A DNA stretch of 64,000 nucleotides, taken from contig NC_080423.1 of NCBI RefSeq assembly GCF_029873635.1, positions 94,358,191 through 94,422,190 of the forward strand, in the 5' to 3' direction. The notes under the pieces are model-generated. The model saw nothing but the letters and a program-made list of their open reading frames with translations. It had not been told where the DNA came from and made no database searches. This stretch comes from Malania oleifera. Taxonomy: Eukaryota; Streptophyta; Magnoliopsida; Santalales; Ximeniaceae. Below are positions 11,669 through 22,896 of the stretch, one piece after another; position 1 is the stretch's first letter, and each line of letters begins with the position of its first letter. The translations under genes and the position numbers were made by a program.

Positions 11669-11852
11669 TGAAAACAGAATGTAATTTCTGTATTTCTTGA
11701 ATTAAATTGTACAGACCAATTTACAGTATTTATAATACAATCGAAAGATCTAAATATGGAAAAAATCTCCTAAACAAATCTCTCTTAATAATATATAATA
11801 TATACTTCCCTAAATTACTCCAAGATATTCGAAGATTCTCGGGATTTCTACA
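11669..11852 (-). repeat. 3' LTR of the RPL6-carrying copia
   Basis: On the minus strand it starts TGTAGAAATC after the purine tract CTTGAGGGAGAG (11853-11864) and ends CTGTTTTCA. TSD AACAG follows at 11664-11668. Confidence 0.92.
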
Positions 11853-11859
11853 CTCTCCC

Positions 11860-14800
11860 TCAAGTTGGATCATAGATATTGATTATATCCAACTTGCGAA
11901 TGAAATCATCAAAGCATTGGCGAGCTAGCCCTTTAGTAAAGATGTTTGCAGTTTGTTCCTTGGTAGGTACGTAAGTCAAACATATGGTTCCTTCTTCAAC
12001 CTTCTCTTTGATAAAATGTCGGTCCACTTCTACATGCTTAGTCTTGTCATGTTGAACTAGATTGAGAGAGATACTAATGGCTGCTTTGTTGTCATAATAG
12101 AGTTTGATAGGAAATTTCACCGGGATTTGTAATTCTTCCAAGAGTTTCCGTAACCACAGTCCTTCACATATCCCTTGTGCAACTGCCCTGAATTTAGCTT
12201 CGGCGCTGCTTCGAGCCACTACATTTGGTTTTTTGCTCCTCCAAGTTACCAAATGTCCTCATACAAAGGTGCAAAATCTGGTGGTAGACCTTCTATCTTT
12301 CGTTGATCCTGCCCAATCCACATCTGTGAAAATTTATACTTCCTTACTTTCACATTTCTTTAAGAAGAGTCCTTTTCCCGGAGAACCCTTAAGGTACCTG
12401 AGGATCTTATACTCAGCATCTAGGTGAGTCTTTTTCGGTGAATGCATGTGTTGACTTACCACACTTACCGCAAATGCAATGTCGGGTCTAGTATGTGATA
12501 GGTAAATTAGTTTACCAACCAATCTCTGATACCTCTCCTTTTCAACTGGTATTCCGCAGTCTTCGACCCTCTTTACTGCTTCAATCGGGGTTTCACTAGG
12601 TTTACATCCAAACATGCCAGTTTCGGTTAGGAGATCAAGAATTAACTTTCGTTGAGAGACACTAATACCCTTTATGATCTAGCAACTTCCATTTCCAAGA
12701 AGTACCACACTTGTCCCAGGTCTTTAATTTCAAACTCAGAAATTAGGACTTTCTTTAATCTTTCCATCTTCACTGTATCATCTCCAATTAGGATTATATC
12801 ATCAACATACACTATCAGAATTGTTTTATTACCACTTTCAAACTGTTGGAAGAACATAGTGTGATCTGATTGCTCTTGTCGATATCCTTGATTCTTTATC
12901 ACTTTCGCAAATCTGTCGAACCATGCTCTAGGAGATTGCTTGAGTTCATACAAGGACTTCTTGAGTTTACATACTTTGTTTTCTTTACCCTTCTTACTGA
13001 AACCCGGTGGTATCGTCATGTAGACTTCTTCTTCTAACTCGCCATTTAGAAATGCATTTTTAATGTCAAGTTACTATAGTGGCCAATCTAAGTTAGCTGC
13101 CAAGGACAAGAGGACCCAACCTATATTCAATTAAGCCACTAGTGCAAATGTCCCTGTGTAGTCAATGTCATAGGTTTGTGTAAACCCTTTTGCAACGATT
13201 CTGGCTTTATATTGTTCAACTATCCCATCAACTCCATATAGACCCATTTACAACCAACTAGCTTCTTCCCTTTGGGAAAATTTGTAACGTCCCAAGTTCC
13301 ATTCTTTTCTAGAGCCCACATTTCCTCTATGACAACTTCCCTCCATTTAGGAATCTCCAAGGCTTCCTGGATATTCTTTGAATTTTTATCTTGTCAAGGT
13401 TAGAAGTAAAAGCACAATATTCTGTAGACAGACTTTTATAAGACATGTATTTTGACCAAGGATATTGAGTACATGACTTGGTTTGTTTTCTAACTGCAAT
13501 GGGTAAATTGATGTCATCAGATACAGGCTTATCAGAAAGGAGCTCATGACAATCTATTACCTGATCGGGATTGGGCGTAGACTCATGGTTGCTCAGACCT
13601 ATCACCGGTTCCAACTCTCTTGGTGCCTTAGGTATGAGATTATCCCTGTTTTTTGTGTTTGGCTTTCTTGAGTAAACAAGTATTTATGTGTTGTTTTGTT
13701 TTTCTGCATCTCCCCCTGAAGTTAAATGATCTTTTGTACATGACAGGTCAGGAAATGAGGCAATGGTAGACTTAGGAAATGATGCAATGGTAGACTCAAT
13801 GTATGGCACAGATTCATCAACAGAGAAATCAAAGAACCGATCTTCACTCTATTTCTCCCCCTAAAGAGAGGGCTTTGGGAAGTAAGGAATGGTTTCAAAG
13901 AACGTGACATCAAGGCTAACAAACAATTTTTTTTGTAACAAGAACATAACATTTGTAGTCTTTCTGAGTAGGAGAGTAACCAATAAAAACGCACTTAAAG
14001 GCACAAGTTTCCAATTTATCCCAATTGTGAGCATGAACATGGACAAATGCAGTACATCCAAATATTTTAAAAGAGAGATTGGAGTGGAGCCGAGTGTTGG
14101 GAAACCATTTCTGGAGTTTCTGGAAAAGGGTAGCAAAAGAAAGAACTTGACTAGGCATTCGATTAATGAGATGTGTAGTTGTTAAAATGGCATCGCCCCA
14201 AAAATATTTTTTCATATTTGTAGTGAACATCAATGCTCAAGCTACTTCAAGAATATGCCTATTTTTACGTTCAGCAACCCCATTTTGTTGAGGCGTATCC
14301 ATACAAGAACATTGATGAACAATTCCATTTTCTTGAAGATAATGTCACAAGATATCATTGAAATATTTTGTACGATTATCAGTACATAAAATTTGAATAT
14401 GAGTTTGGAATTGTGTTTGAATCACGGAGTGAAAACTGGAAAAAATAGAACGGACTTTAGTTTTATCTTTCAACAAGTAAACCCGACAAATACGAATATG
14501 ATCATCAATAAAAGTAACAAATCATCTCGTGTGAGTGCGATTAAGAGAGCGTGAGAGCCCCCATAAATCACTAAAAATCATAGTAAAGGGTTTGGATGTT
14601 TTGTATGTGGATTTTGAAAAGGAATTACGCTGGTGTTTTGCAAGTTCACAAATTTCACACTGAAATTCAGAAGATGTTTTATTTAAAAAAATGGAAGGAA
14701 ATAAACGTCTTAGATATTAAAAATTTAGATGACTCATCCTAGAATGCCATAACAAAATTTCACTATCACTAGAAACAGATGCAAAATCACAAATAGTAGT

Positions 14801-15284
14801 TTTACTATGTTCACTTACATTAGCCTCCTCAAAGTAGTGGAGTCCCTCCTACTCCTTAGCACTGCCAATCGTCTTCCCCGATGATAGGTCCTGAAAAACA
14901 CAATGAGAGGGAAGAAATTTAGTAGAACAATGAGAGTTTTTAGTTAACTGGCTAATGGATAGTAAGTTACAGGATAAATTAGGAACATAAAGAACAGACT
15001 CTAGTGTGATGGAGTCGGAGAGTCGGATATTCCCTTTGCTTGCGACAGACGAGAGAGATCCATCTGCAATTTTTAACTTTCAAATTTCTATCACATGGTG
15101 AATATGATGAGAAAAGACGATGGGCAACAGTCATGTGGTCAGAAACACCAAAGTCAATAATCCAAGAAGTTTTGGATTTAGAGGTTATATTCAAGGCTTG
15201 TAAAAAATTACCTCTTTGGGCTAAAGAACCCAAAGAAATATTTGTGGAAGATGAGAAAACCTTTTCATCTTGTGTGTAAAGGCA
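11860..15284 (-). pseudogene. copia Pol (protease-integrase-RT-RNase H), broken
   Basis: The minus-strand reading gives Pol in the normal copia order. Protease: WIIDFGVSDHMT near 15155, where the active-site D-S-G has become D-F-G. Integrase: [19 protein letters not shown] near 14240-14320, then CTAFVHVHAHNWDKL and VFIGYSPTQKDYKC (13916-14233). RT: VCKLKKSLYELKQSPRAWF and the catalytic LIVYVDDIILIGDD (12672-13019). RNase H: RSSAEAKFRAVAQGICEGLW and IKLYYDNKAAISI (11860-12252), ending just before the polypurine tract. Several frameshifts and stops separate the frames. The upstream end joins RPL6 sequence in frame instead of a Gag with a zinc knuckle. Confidence 0.9.
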
Positions 15285-15453
15285 AGCTTTCAAGTTTGGA
15301 ACTCCATTAATTGATGCTATCAATGGTGCATCAACAGTTTTCTAATCATCTTTTTTCTGCTGCGGGAGCGCTGTCTTTTCCTCTTTTTCTGTCTCAAAAA
15401 ACTCATTTTCCCCTTTCTTTTTCTTCTTTTCTACTTCCTTAGCAAAATACTTG
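15285..15453 (-). pseudogene. RPL6: Ribosomal protein L6 (eL6) retrocopy, C-terminal part
   Basis: On the minus strand, directly after the MULE target site, the frame reads KYFAKEVEKKKKKGE, then a Glu/Lys-rich stretch to KKDD, a TAG, and KTVDAPLIASINGVPNLKA. These segments follow the order of the C-terminal third of plant cytosolic eL6. The TAG replaces the usual Gln codon (CAG to TAG). The frame then runs without a break into copia protease sequence (CLYTQDEKVFSSSTN ... WIIDFG); the RPL6-like and protease segments are in the same phase and separated only by that stop. The last 25 or so eL6 residues are missing. The N-terminal part lies at 36375-36874, across the MULE. Confidence 0.88.
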
Positions 15454-15852
15454 GAGTTTTTTCCCATTTTATTATAGAAAAGAAATAAAATATAAAATAA
15501 CACTCTGATTGGGAAAAATTTTCCCAAAATAATACTCACGTAATCTCGCAGCTTCATGCTGCGAGATTTAAACTGATGGCCACTCTACCTTCGACGCGTG
15601 GCAAAGAGAGAAACAGGGGGCAGGTGACGTGTGGCAACGCTTGAAGAAATCTCGCAGCTCCAAGCTGCAAGATTTAATGAGGCATCGAACTAGAACGTGA
15701 CGCGTGGCGGAAATCTCACAGGACTAAGCTGCGAGATTTGCGCCTGAAATCCATCTGCGTGGTGACACGTGGTAAATCTAGCAGGATCGTCCTACGAGAT
15801 TTGTTTCGTCTGCTGAAATCCTTCCCGAGCCCTCTCAGAACACAATATTGCA
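15454..15852 (+). repeat. MULE left terminal inverted repeat with four hairpins
   Basis: About 399 bp that matches, inverted, 36006-36374. It contains four imperfect palindromes built from AATCTCGCAG / CTGCGAGATT, at 15541-15570, 15647-15675, 15711-15739 and 15774-15802. Each has a stem of about 11-12 bp and a loop of 5-7 bases. GC-rich segments with CACGCGTC-like words lie between them. Confidence 0.9.
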
Positions 15853-16547
15853 GAGGAGAAAAGTTGTAGACCGTTCAAGCTTGTAGAGGATCGTTGGCAG
15901 GTTACCGTTCGAGGTGGCAGGTGACCGTTTGAGCGAAGGCGAGGCGAGGCTATTTAAGGGCCGAAGATGGGGTATGTTATTTGTTATTTAGAAAAAAACG
16001 TGAATATATTATTTAACTTACTGGGATTTATTTTATGTTTTGAGTTGGTTTGATATCATATTTGCGTTCCGACTATTTGGGTTCGTTGCTGCATCTAGAG
16101 GAAGGTTAGTTTTTTTAATTAATAATTTCATTAACGTTTGTGTCTCTATTAGTATGTGTATATACTCCGCATAATGATTTGTAGAATTTGGTATTGCCGT
16201 ACACTTAGGGCCTGTTTAGTTCTTGAAAATAATTTTTTTTTTCATTTCTAGGTTTATTATTACTATCTTTAGAAATTGAATGTTAAATTTCAATTGTGTC
16301 GCTTGAGTAGTTTTGAATATTTCAGTTTAGAAAATTTATTTATTATTTGCTTAATTGATATTACTTAAGATTCTATGTTTCATAATAAAAAATCGAACCG
16401 CAACATCAAACCAAACCAAATCGAAAAATTGGTTAACCATTTCTTTGGTTCAATTTTGGTCACAAAATTTTAATTTTTTTCATTTATCAGTTTGGTTTTT
16501 ATTTGGCCCATTCAATAATCACAATTAACCAAACCAAACCGATATAC

Positions 16548-16593
<46 letters not shown>

Positions 16594-16950
16594 GCATATT
16601 ATGTATAATATCATGTAAATTTTTAATAATTTAATCTTGAATATTTTAAATAAAAAAAAGTATATTGATCTAATATTTATGCTTCAAATTTTATCTTCAA
16701 TATTTTAAATTTACATATTCATTAATATCAAAGAAGAAATACTGTTTAAGACTTTTGTTTGTTTGTATTTTTTGTATTGTTTGTGGGTCTTAACTCACTT
16801 TGATAAAGTTCTTTAATTACAAACCCATTATTAGATGAATTGATCCATAATTTACATTATCTAGTATTTGGGTGTACTAGTTATGCGTGTCTCCTTGATC
16901 ATCAAGTATAAATTAAGACAAAGAGTTAGGATAGTTTAACATGTAATAGA
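15853..16950 (+). promoter_or_regulatory. MULE subterminal region with possible promoter and 5' intron start
   Basis: There is no coding sequence. A TATA-like CTATTTAAGG lies at 15950-15959. Then GAAG followed by GTTAGT at 16105 could be the donor of a leader intron whose acceptor would be TTGTGTAG at 28407, 30 bases before the MURA ATG. This intron is inferred, not proven. A (TA)n run of about 40 bases is at 16551-16590. Confidence 0.35.
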
Positions 16951-17278
16951 TGTTAGAATTGGTGTATTCCCAAGAGGGGGGGTGAATTGGAATTTTAAAA
17001 TTTATCACCTAGGTTGAACTGGATAAATAGCAATATATACACAACTTAGGGTATGCCTATTCAATTTCCAAATGCGTAGATAAATATAATGTGAAAATTA
17101 AGTCATACGCATCATTCACCCATAACATACATGTGCGGTAAATATAAAGTGCGGAAATAAAAATGAACACACGATATGTTATCGGGGTTCGGCCAACCGT
17201 GCCTACGTCCCCGCCTCAAGCTCGCAAGCTAGAGGATTCCACTAATAGCTCACTTAAGGGTGGAGCGGCACCGTTTAC

Positions 17279-17430
17279 AACCAGGTCAAATTAACACAGG
17301 GTTGACCTCAACCTTAACCAGGTCAAATTAACACAGGGCTGACCTCAACCTTAACCAGGTCAAATTAACACAGGGCTGACCTCAACCTTAACCAGGTCAA
17401 TTAGCGGGGCTGACCTCAACCTACACGCCT
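17279..17430. repeat. 37-bp tandem repeat inside LTR
   Basis: The unit reads CCAGGTCAAATTAACACAGG then GTTGACCTCAACCTTAA or its variant. There are three full copies and a partial fourth. The same array is at 24588-24739 in the other LTR. The solo LTR at 33576-35829 has fewer copies (about 35440-35505), and the older relative at about 42240-42280 has one, so copy number grew within this family. Confidence 0.85.
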
Positions 17431-18454
17431 TAACAGGACGATGCACCTAGCTTTCCTAACCGGGTCTAAGCCAATCCGGGACTATTCCAGGGCTAGTCTC
17501 CCTCTTCAGGCCCGTGCCTGGAAATACAATCAAAGTGTATTACAATGAACTGGTACAGTGATTGTGCTTTTAAGTAAAGCAGATATGTACCCAAATTCGC
17601 ACAATAATATACACCACAAATATGAAATAATTTGTAAGCTCAATGTGGTCAATATGGTTCAACTCTCAAAGTATATTCTATCAGTGTAATGTGTGCGTGA
17701 GAGTGTCGAACTAACAGTCTTTGTATCACAAGATATGTTCAATAAATAGGTTCACACAAAGATGTCAAGTCTTGTATATTTCGATCATTTAGATATTTCA
17801 AGCATGTAAGTATTAAACGATGTATATGCTTGATTTGCAAAAGACGTGTAATCTTTGTATTCAGCAAATGATATATGAGTGAAAGAATGTTGCAACAAAG
17901 ATCACAATCACACAAGCAAATATCTCTTCAAAGTATTTTGCAACATAAAAGTACAATAGATATTTGAAAGTGTTTTGAAAAGTTTTTGCAGACAAAAGCA
18001 AATACACTCTTCTCAAGATCTTGCAATGAAGGTGCAAGCTTAGAAGATCTAACAAGGTCTTCTTAGGAAATGCTTTATTAGCAAAAGCCTCCTAAGAATC
18101 CTAAGGTTTGGCTCCCAAGAAAATCAAACGAGTAACACAAGGAGAGCAAACCTATTAAGCAAAACACTCAATCAACTTACAAAATATGTAGGGAATGCTA
18201 GAAGGCAAGTATGAGTGGTTTGAGTAATAAAATGAGTATTATAGGGTTTTGGTTTTTCAAAGAATTTTTCCCTAATCAAGGTGGCTAATCACTTTAATCT
18301 TTTGCAAATGAAGACATATATATAGGCAAGGGAGAAAATATGACCGTTGGGGACCTATAGGGTATTATTAGAAAAGTTTAATGGAGTTTAATGCATTTTA
18401 ACCCTGTTTAGAAAAATATTAACCACGGTAAAAATGGGAACAACCCGAGAGGTC

Positions 18455-18981
18455 CGGTCGACCAAAAGTGGTTCGGTCGACCAGGACTCAAGTAGCTCGG
18501 TCGACCGGGAGCATTTTGAACTGAGTGGTCGGTCGACCGGAAAAAGGCGATTTTCAAAAATACCGCGGTTCGGTCGACCGAGGCCTTTTTGAACTGCTCG
18601 GCTCGGTCGACCGGGTTGTTGGGAATTTTCCCAAGACCCTTCGGTCGACCAAGTAGTTGGAGTACAATTTTGGTCGGTCGACAGGGAGGTCAAAATGTTG
18701 ACTCTCAGGGTGTTCGGTCGACCGAGGTCAAATGACCTATAAGGGGTCGGTCGACCGGGACCGGGTCAAATAGTTGACCCGGACCGGTTTCGGTCGACCG
18801 GGCCAATTTGAACTGAGTTGGCCGGTCGACCGAAGGTGCACCAAGTGTGCATTTCGGTCCCTTCTTGCAACATAAAAACCTTATTCAAGTGCCTATTACA
18901 TACAAGTGCAAAGGTGAGTGTCCTAAGGTCACTTGGGGTCCAATTTTGAAGACACCGAAGAAGTCCGGTGTCGGTCGACCG
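18455..18981. repeat. Array of palindrome CGGTCGACCG, 3' LTR
   Basis: Thirteen copies of GGTCGAC-cored sites lie in about 530 bp, most of them the full 10-bp palindrome CGGTCGACCG or one base off. Spacing is irregular (about 25-60 bp; the last copy is about 140 bp away). They lie in U3, upstream of the LTR TATA box on the minus strand. The matching array in the other LTR is 25764-26290. Confidence 0.9.
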
Positions 18982-19267
18982 AAGGTACACCCTAAGGTCT
19001 TTCTATGGTTCGGTTTGAGCTTACAAAGTAAATCATTCATGTGATGTGTGTGAGCTTATTACAAACCGAAAAACCCTAATTACTATTACAGACAATTTCA
19101 CTGGAAAATATTATAATTAAGAGTTTATGAAATTGTCTTCAAGCCTTTCTTGCTTTGTGCACATCTTGATCTTATCATTCTTGATTCCTGCACAAAAACT
19201 CAACTACTCATTAGATACAATGAGTATTTGTCATAATCAAAACCGGGCGTGACCAATAAGGTCAACA

Positions 19268-20051
19268 ATCTCCCCCTTTTTGATGATGACAAATGCGACA
19301 AGCGAAAATATAGGGTTAAGCCTAATAAGGCTCCCCCTCACAATATGCATCTAATGTATTTAAATAAAACCATTAACCCATTATTTTTGCCTTTTTCATC
19401 TCCCCCTTTTGGCAACAGCAAAAAGGGTCATTTGAATTTAAAAACCTAGGCAATGAGTGATGAGTGTACTTATACATGATGAATTTTGGAAAGATGTTGG
19501 AAAAATTTCGACAGAGTGCCGTTCGTAAATTGGACTTTCCAAAGGTAAATCTGTATAAATGTAACCTGTTTGAGTTTATATTTCCTAACAGTTTATCCAC
19601 AACTACTCAAACAGTTCAGCATGGTCCAATTTTAGCAAGTGAAATATTAAACATGAATTGGACAGGTTGTGCAATAAAGGTATAACGTGTGCGCACAATC
19701 AATATAACTGGTGATTCTAAGATGTAGATGACATAGCAAACAAGATTAAACCAGAAATATACAAAACCCTTTAACAATGAAACATATCATAAAACCCGTG
19801 GAAGATTTGAGTTAGGGTCACACGGCATATGATACTAAAAAGAAGGTTTGAGCATAAATGTAGTCTAACTAATTCACATGCATTTTCACATATTATCAAT
19901 GAGCCAGTTATATAACGCACCACCCTTAAGATATGACATAAAATTTTAATGCATGGAAAGAACAAGTCATGTAGACAAGTAAGCACACTAGCAAGACATA
20001 TAATATATCCAATATGAGTTCAGTTTCTGCTTTTATAAATAGATATAGATA

Positions 20052-20088
<37 letters not shown>

Positions 20089-20710
20089 CCCTTAAATATG
20101 TGCAAAAGGAGTTGGGGGAAGTTGCTTGAAAAGAAGAGAACTTTTTCTGGTTTGTCAATTATGCGCATACTCATTTATATCCAGAAAAATCATAACCATA
20201 GTGATCCAAAATTTTTGGATTTACATGCATGATCATATGGCAAATCAAGTAGCAGTGGCAACATGAACATATTTCAATTTAAGACATTCCATTTAAGCAC
20301 AAACCACACTTGATTTAAAGTACATCCAATCCCAGTATATTTTGTGAGCAAGACAAGATGGATATTTGTTTTTAGATGCTCCCCCTAAATGTATGCAAAT
20401 TATGAAACAAATACTTCACATGTATATATACATTTGGCACACACAGGTAATGTTTCAATCATTTGGGCAAATATCTACAGAAAATTCGGCAGCATGCCGG
20501 CAGTAAACAGGACATTTCCCAAATTTTACCTGCACAAAAAAACGTTCTCAAACAACCAGTATTATAAAAGTAAGGCACACGAGAACCTATCATCTACCAG
20601 CAGGCAATTCTCAACAACTGCATCCGCCATGCAGTAGGCATTCTATACTACTCATGCATTTCAATACCATACACAATTAATCACAAGAGCATGCAAGTAA
20701 AGATACTGCA

Positions 20711-20755
<45 letters not shown>

Positions 20756-20997
20756 TAAATAACTAAGGTAGTATGTCAATAATATCATAAGAGTACAAGA
20801 TAAAGCGAAAGAGCTGTTTTATTTAATACAGATCAGATGATATAACATAACAACAAAAAGAATCAAGGCCACGCTATCTGATCTGTGGACAACTCTGGAG
20901 TCTAGATCTCCCCTCCATCATCTCCTCCATCTTCTCCTCCATCACCACCATCGGCGGCATCAAAATCAAAATCCATCGTCATCCGATCTCTCTCATC
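19268..20997 (-). other. 3' untranslated interior of the Sirevirus-like element
   Basis: No coding sequence. On the minus strand, motifs of the type AGGGGGAG occur at the true polypurine tract (19268-19281) and again at about 19310, 19400 and 20380. Two (TA)n runs are at about 20058-20087 and 20716-20752. Confidence 0.6.
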
Positions 20998-22098
20998 CTA
21001 CATCTCTTGAATGCGATCACTCAGCTCACTGAAGCCTGTTGTCATGGTCCGCTCCAAGTCTGTAAGGCGGCTATCAGTGGAGATGGAGTGCTGCTGGAAC
21101 TCCTGCCGAAGTGCAGTGGATGACGATGCAAGATCCTGTAAGTCAGACTGGACTGATCCTCGAAACTGCATAAACATGTCTGACAAGCCAGAGATAGCAG
21201 TCATGAGATCCGCCATCGATGGCTGTGGAGGCTGTGGTGGCTCCTGTGGGGCCCCAACATGTGCTACTCTAGAGGACGCCCAAACGTTCCCTACGAGCTC
21301 ATACCCCATTAGTCTAAGGGTTACTCCAGAGAAGGTGTCCGCCGGTCGTCTCCTCTTCAGTGAAGCCACATTCGTCCTCGTGACTCCAATGCTTCTGAAC
21401 AATTTGTTCAGGATACCTCCATATGGCATGATCACTCGGTGGCCAATCATCTTGGCCATCATCCATCGGATAATCAAACTTGGCAGGTCCAATTTCTTCC
21501 GAGCAAAGAGGCACCACATGACAAAGCAATCCAAAAAGGAGACGTGCACTCTAGATCCCACCTTGGGCAGGATATTGTATGTGATCAAATGGTGCACGAT
21601 CTTAGCCTCTAGGCTGAACTGTCTGTACTGGGGAGGATGGATCTGGCTAGCAGTTCCAGGGTCAGACATGGTCAGATTGGCGAATGTGGCTACGGTAAAT
21701 CCCTGATCAAGGATCCAGGTGTTACCCACCTCGGGGCACTGAAAATCACCACGGCCAATGTCAAGGACTTCAGAGATATATTGTGCATCAAAACGCACAT
21801 CTGTCCTCAGGACACGAGAGAAATACCCGTTCTCGTCATTGCCAAGGTTGGCATAAAACATCCTGACGAACGTTGGGTAATGTCCCCCAGGTTGGTAGGA
21901 GATAAATGATCTCCACCCCTGATACTCGAACAAGTCTAATATATTCTGAAAGTATTGACCCATAAAGACTAAGTCAAGTATCTTACCAAGTATGACCTCC
22001 TTGGGACGGAACTCCCGTATGTACCGCATCTTGCATCTGTCAGAGAGAAAGTACTCATCCTCGGCATGTGCAAGATCGTGAGCTTCAATATGTGCCAT
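20998..22098 (-). CDS. Second ORF of the element, putative plant transposon protein domain
   Basis: An open frame of 366 residues starting MAHIEAHDLAH. Its first 250 residues resemble the conserved plant family usually called putative plant transposon protein, found as an extra ORF in LTR elements. Landmarks are GWRSFISYQPGGHYPTFVRM then FYANLG, VLDIGRGDFQCP, and VSFLDCFVMWCLFARKKLDL. The last 100 residues are Gln/Ser-rich with a likely coiled coil (SMADLMTAISGLSDMFMQF to TGFSELSDRIQEM). Its biochemical role is unknown; it is not a recognisable transposase. It lies downstream of gag in the same orientation, where sireviruses may have an env-like ORF. It is fully open, which fits the young LTRs. 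Confidence 0.75.
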   Translation of the reverse strand: MAHIEAHDLAHAEDEYFLSDRCKMRYIREFRPKEVILGKILDLVFMGQYFQNILDLFEYQGWRSFISYQPGGHYPTFVRMFYANLGNDENGYFSRVLRTDVRFDAQYISEVLDIGRGDFQCPEVGNTWILDQGFTVATFANLTMSDPGTASQIHPPQYRQFSLEAKIVHHLITYNILPKVGSRVHVSFLDCFVMWCLFARKKLDLPSLIIRWMMAKMIGHRVIMPYGGILNKLFRSIGVTRTNVASLKRRRPADTFSGVTLRLMGYELVGNVWASSRVAHVGAPQEPPQPPQPSMADLMTAISGLSDMFMQFRGSVQSDLQDLASSSTALRQEFQQHSISTDSRLTDLERTMTTGFSELSDRIQEM

Positions 22099-22896
22099 GG
22101 GAATGATGATATGAGGCTAGAATATAAGGAAATACAAGAAGGGAATGTAAAGTCTCTCAAGGATCTCGCGCAAATGGGCTGAAAACGAAGAGATTTAACA
22201 TATATATCGCAGCTCGGTCGACCAGGAGTAGATACGGTCGACCGACGCTTGAAATTCCCCAGGTACCGACACCTTTCGGTCGACCGAGGCAAAAATGAAC
22301 TAGAATGGTCGGTCGACCGTAAGGGTGTATTTTGCCAGGTTTCGGTCGACCAGGGGGAAATCGAGACTTTCGGTCGACCGAGACATTTTGTTCATGAAGG
22401 TTCGGTCGACCGTGAAGGGTCAAAGTCAACATGGTCCGGTCGACCGAGGCATTTTATAACTACAGTGCTCGGTCGACCGAGAACAGTTAAATTTCCCAGT
22501 TTTTCTTGATTTTTGATCCAGAGTTCTCCCTAAGGTCCAGATTTGATGTGTAATAGCATAACCATGATTCTTAGGGGTTCTTGGTGAAGAAATATCGCTC
22601 AAGTGAGGTGTGTACCAAGAAATGATTCTATCAATTTATTTTAGATACCGGGCACTACGGAGTATGACGCTTTTCTTAACTTGGACTCAAAGGTGATTGG
22701 ATAGTGTCCTATAGAGATGATGACATGAAGGAGTAGGGATACGAACCAAGAACGAGTTAAGACTCACCGAGTATGACTTGCGGTTTTGGTGAGGGCTACC
22801 TATGAAAGGGATAGGTGAGTGCGTGTACCACGATTATCACTATACCCAATGACCGCTTTTCAATCCTATCGTCATCACAACATTTTAAATGTGAGC
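22099..22896 (-). other. Spacer between the two ORFs of the Sirevirus-like element
   Basis: Non-coding. It holds a second cluster of nine CGGTCGAC-cored sites between 22214 and 22480, outside the LTR. Confidence 0.7.
22214..22480. repeat. Internal array of palindrome CGGTCGACCG
   Basis: Nine copies in 267 bp, each with CGGTCGAC intact, most extended to CGGTCGACCG. Sequence between the copies is unlike the LTR array, so this is not a simple copy of LTR sequence. Confidence 0.88.

Larger units (their letters stand above)
16951..19267 (-). repeat. 3' LTR of the Sirevirus-like element
   Basis: On the minus strand it starts TGTTGACCTTATTGG and ends CAATTCTAACA. It has a TATA box (CTATATATATG, about 18311-18322), the CGGTCGACCG array in U3, and a 37-bp tandem repeat near the end. 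Confidence 0.95.

Noticed and set aside
15541-15802. Rho-independent terminators or bacterial repeats
   Set aside because: The hairpins lie within eukaryotic MULE inverted repeats and have no U-tracts.
17861-18055. 64-codon minus-strand frame, identical at 25170-25364
   Set aside because: Duplicated only because both lie in the LTR pair of one young element; no protein features.
18455-18981. CRISPR-like array of short repeats
   Set aside because: The repeats are 8-10 bp palindromes with irregular spacing inside a plant LTR, with no cas genes; they are LTR motifs.
20058-20752. (TA)n runs as matrix attachment or origin sites
   Set aside because: They are simple microsatellites; nothing else supports a function.
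21011-21706. 231-codon plus-strand frame
   Set aside because: Antisense to the second ORF of the Sirevirus-like element, which has clear family landmarks.
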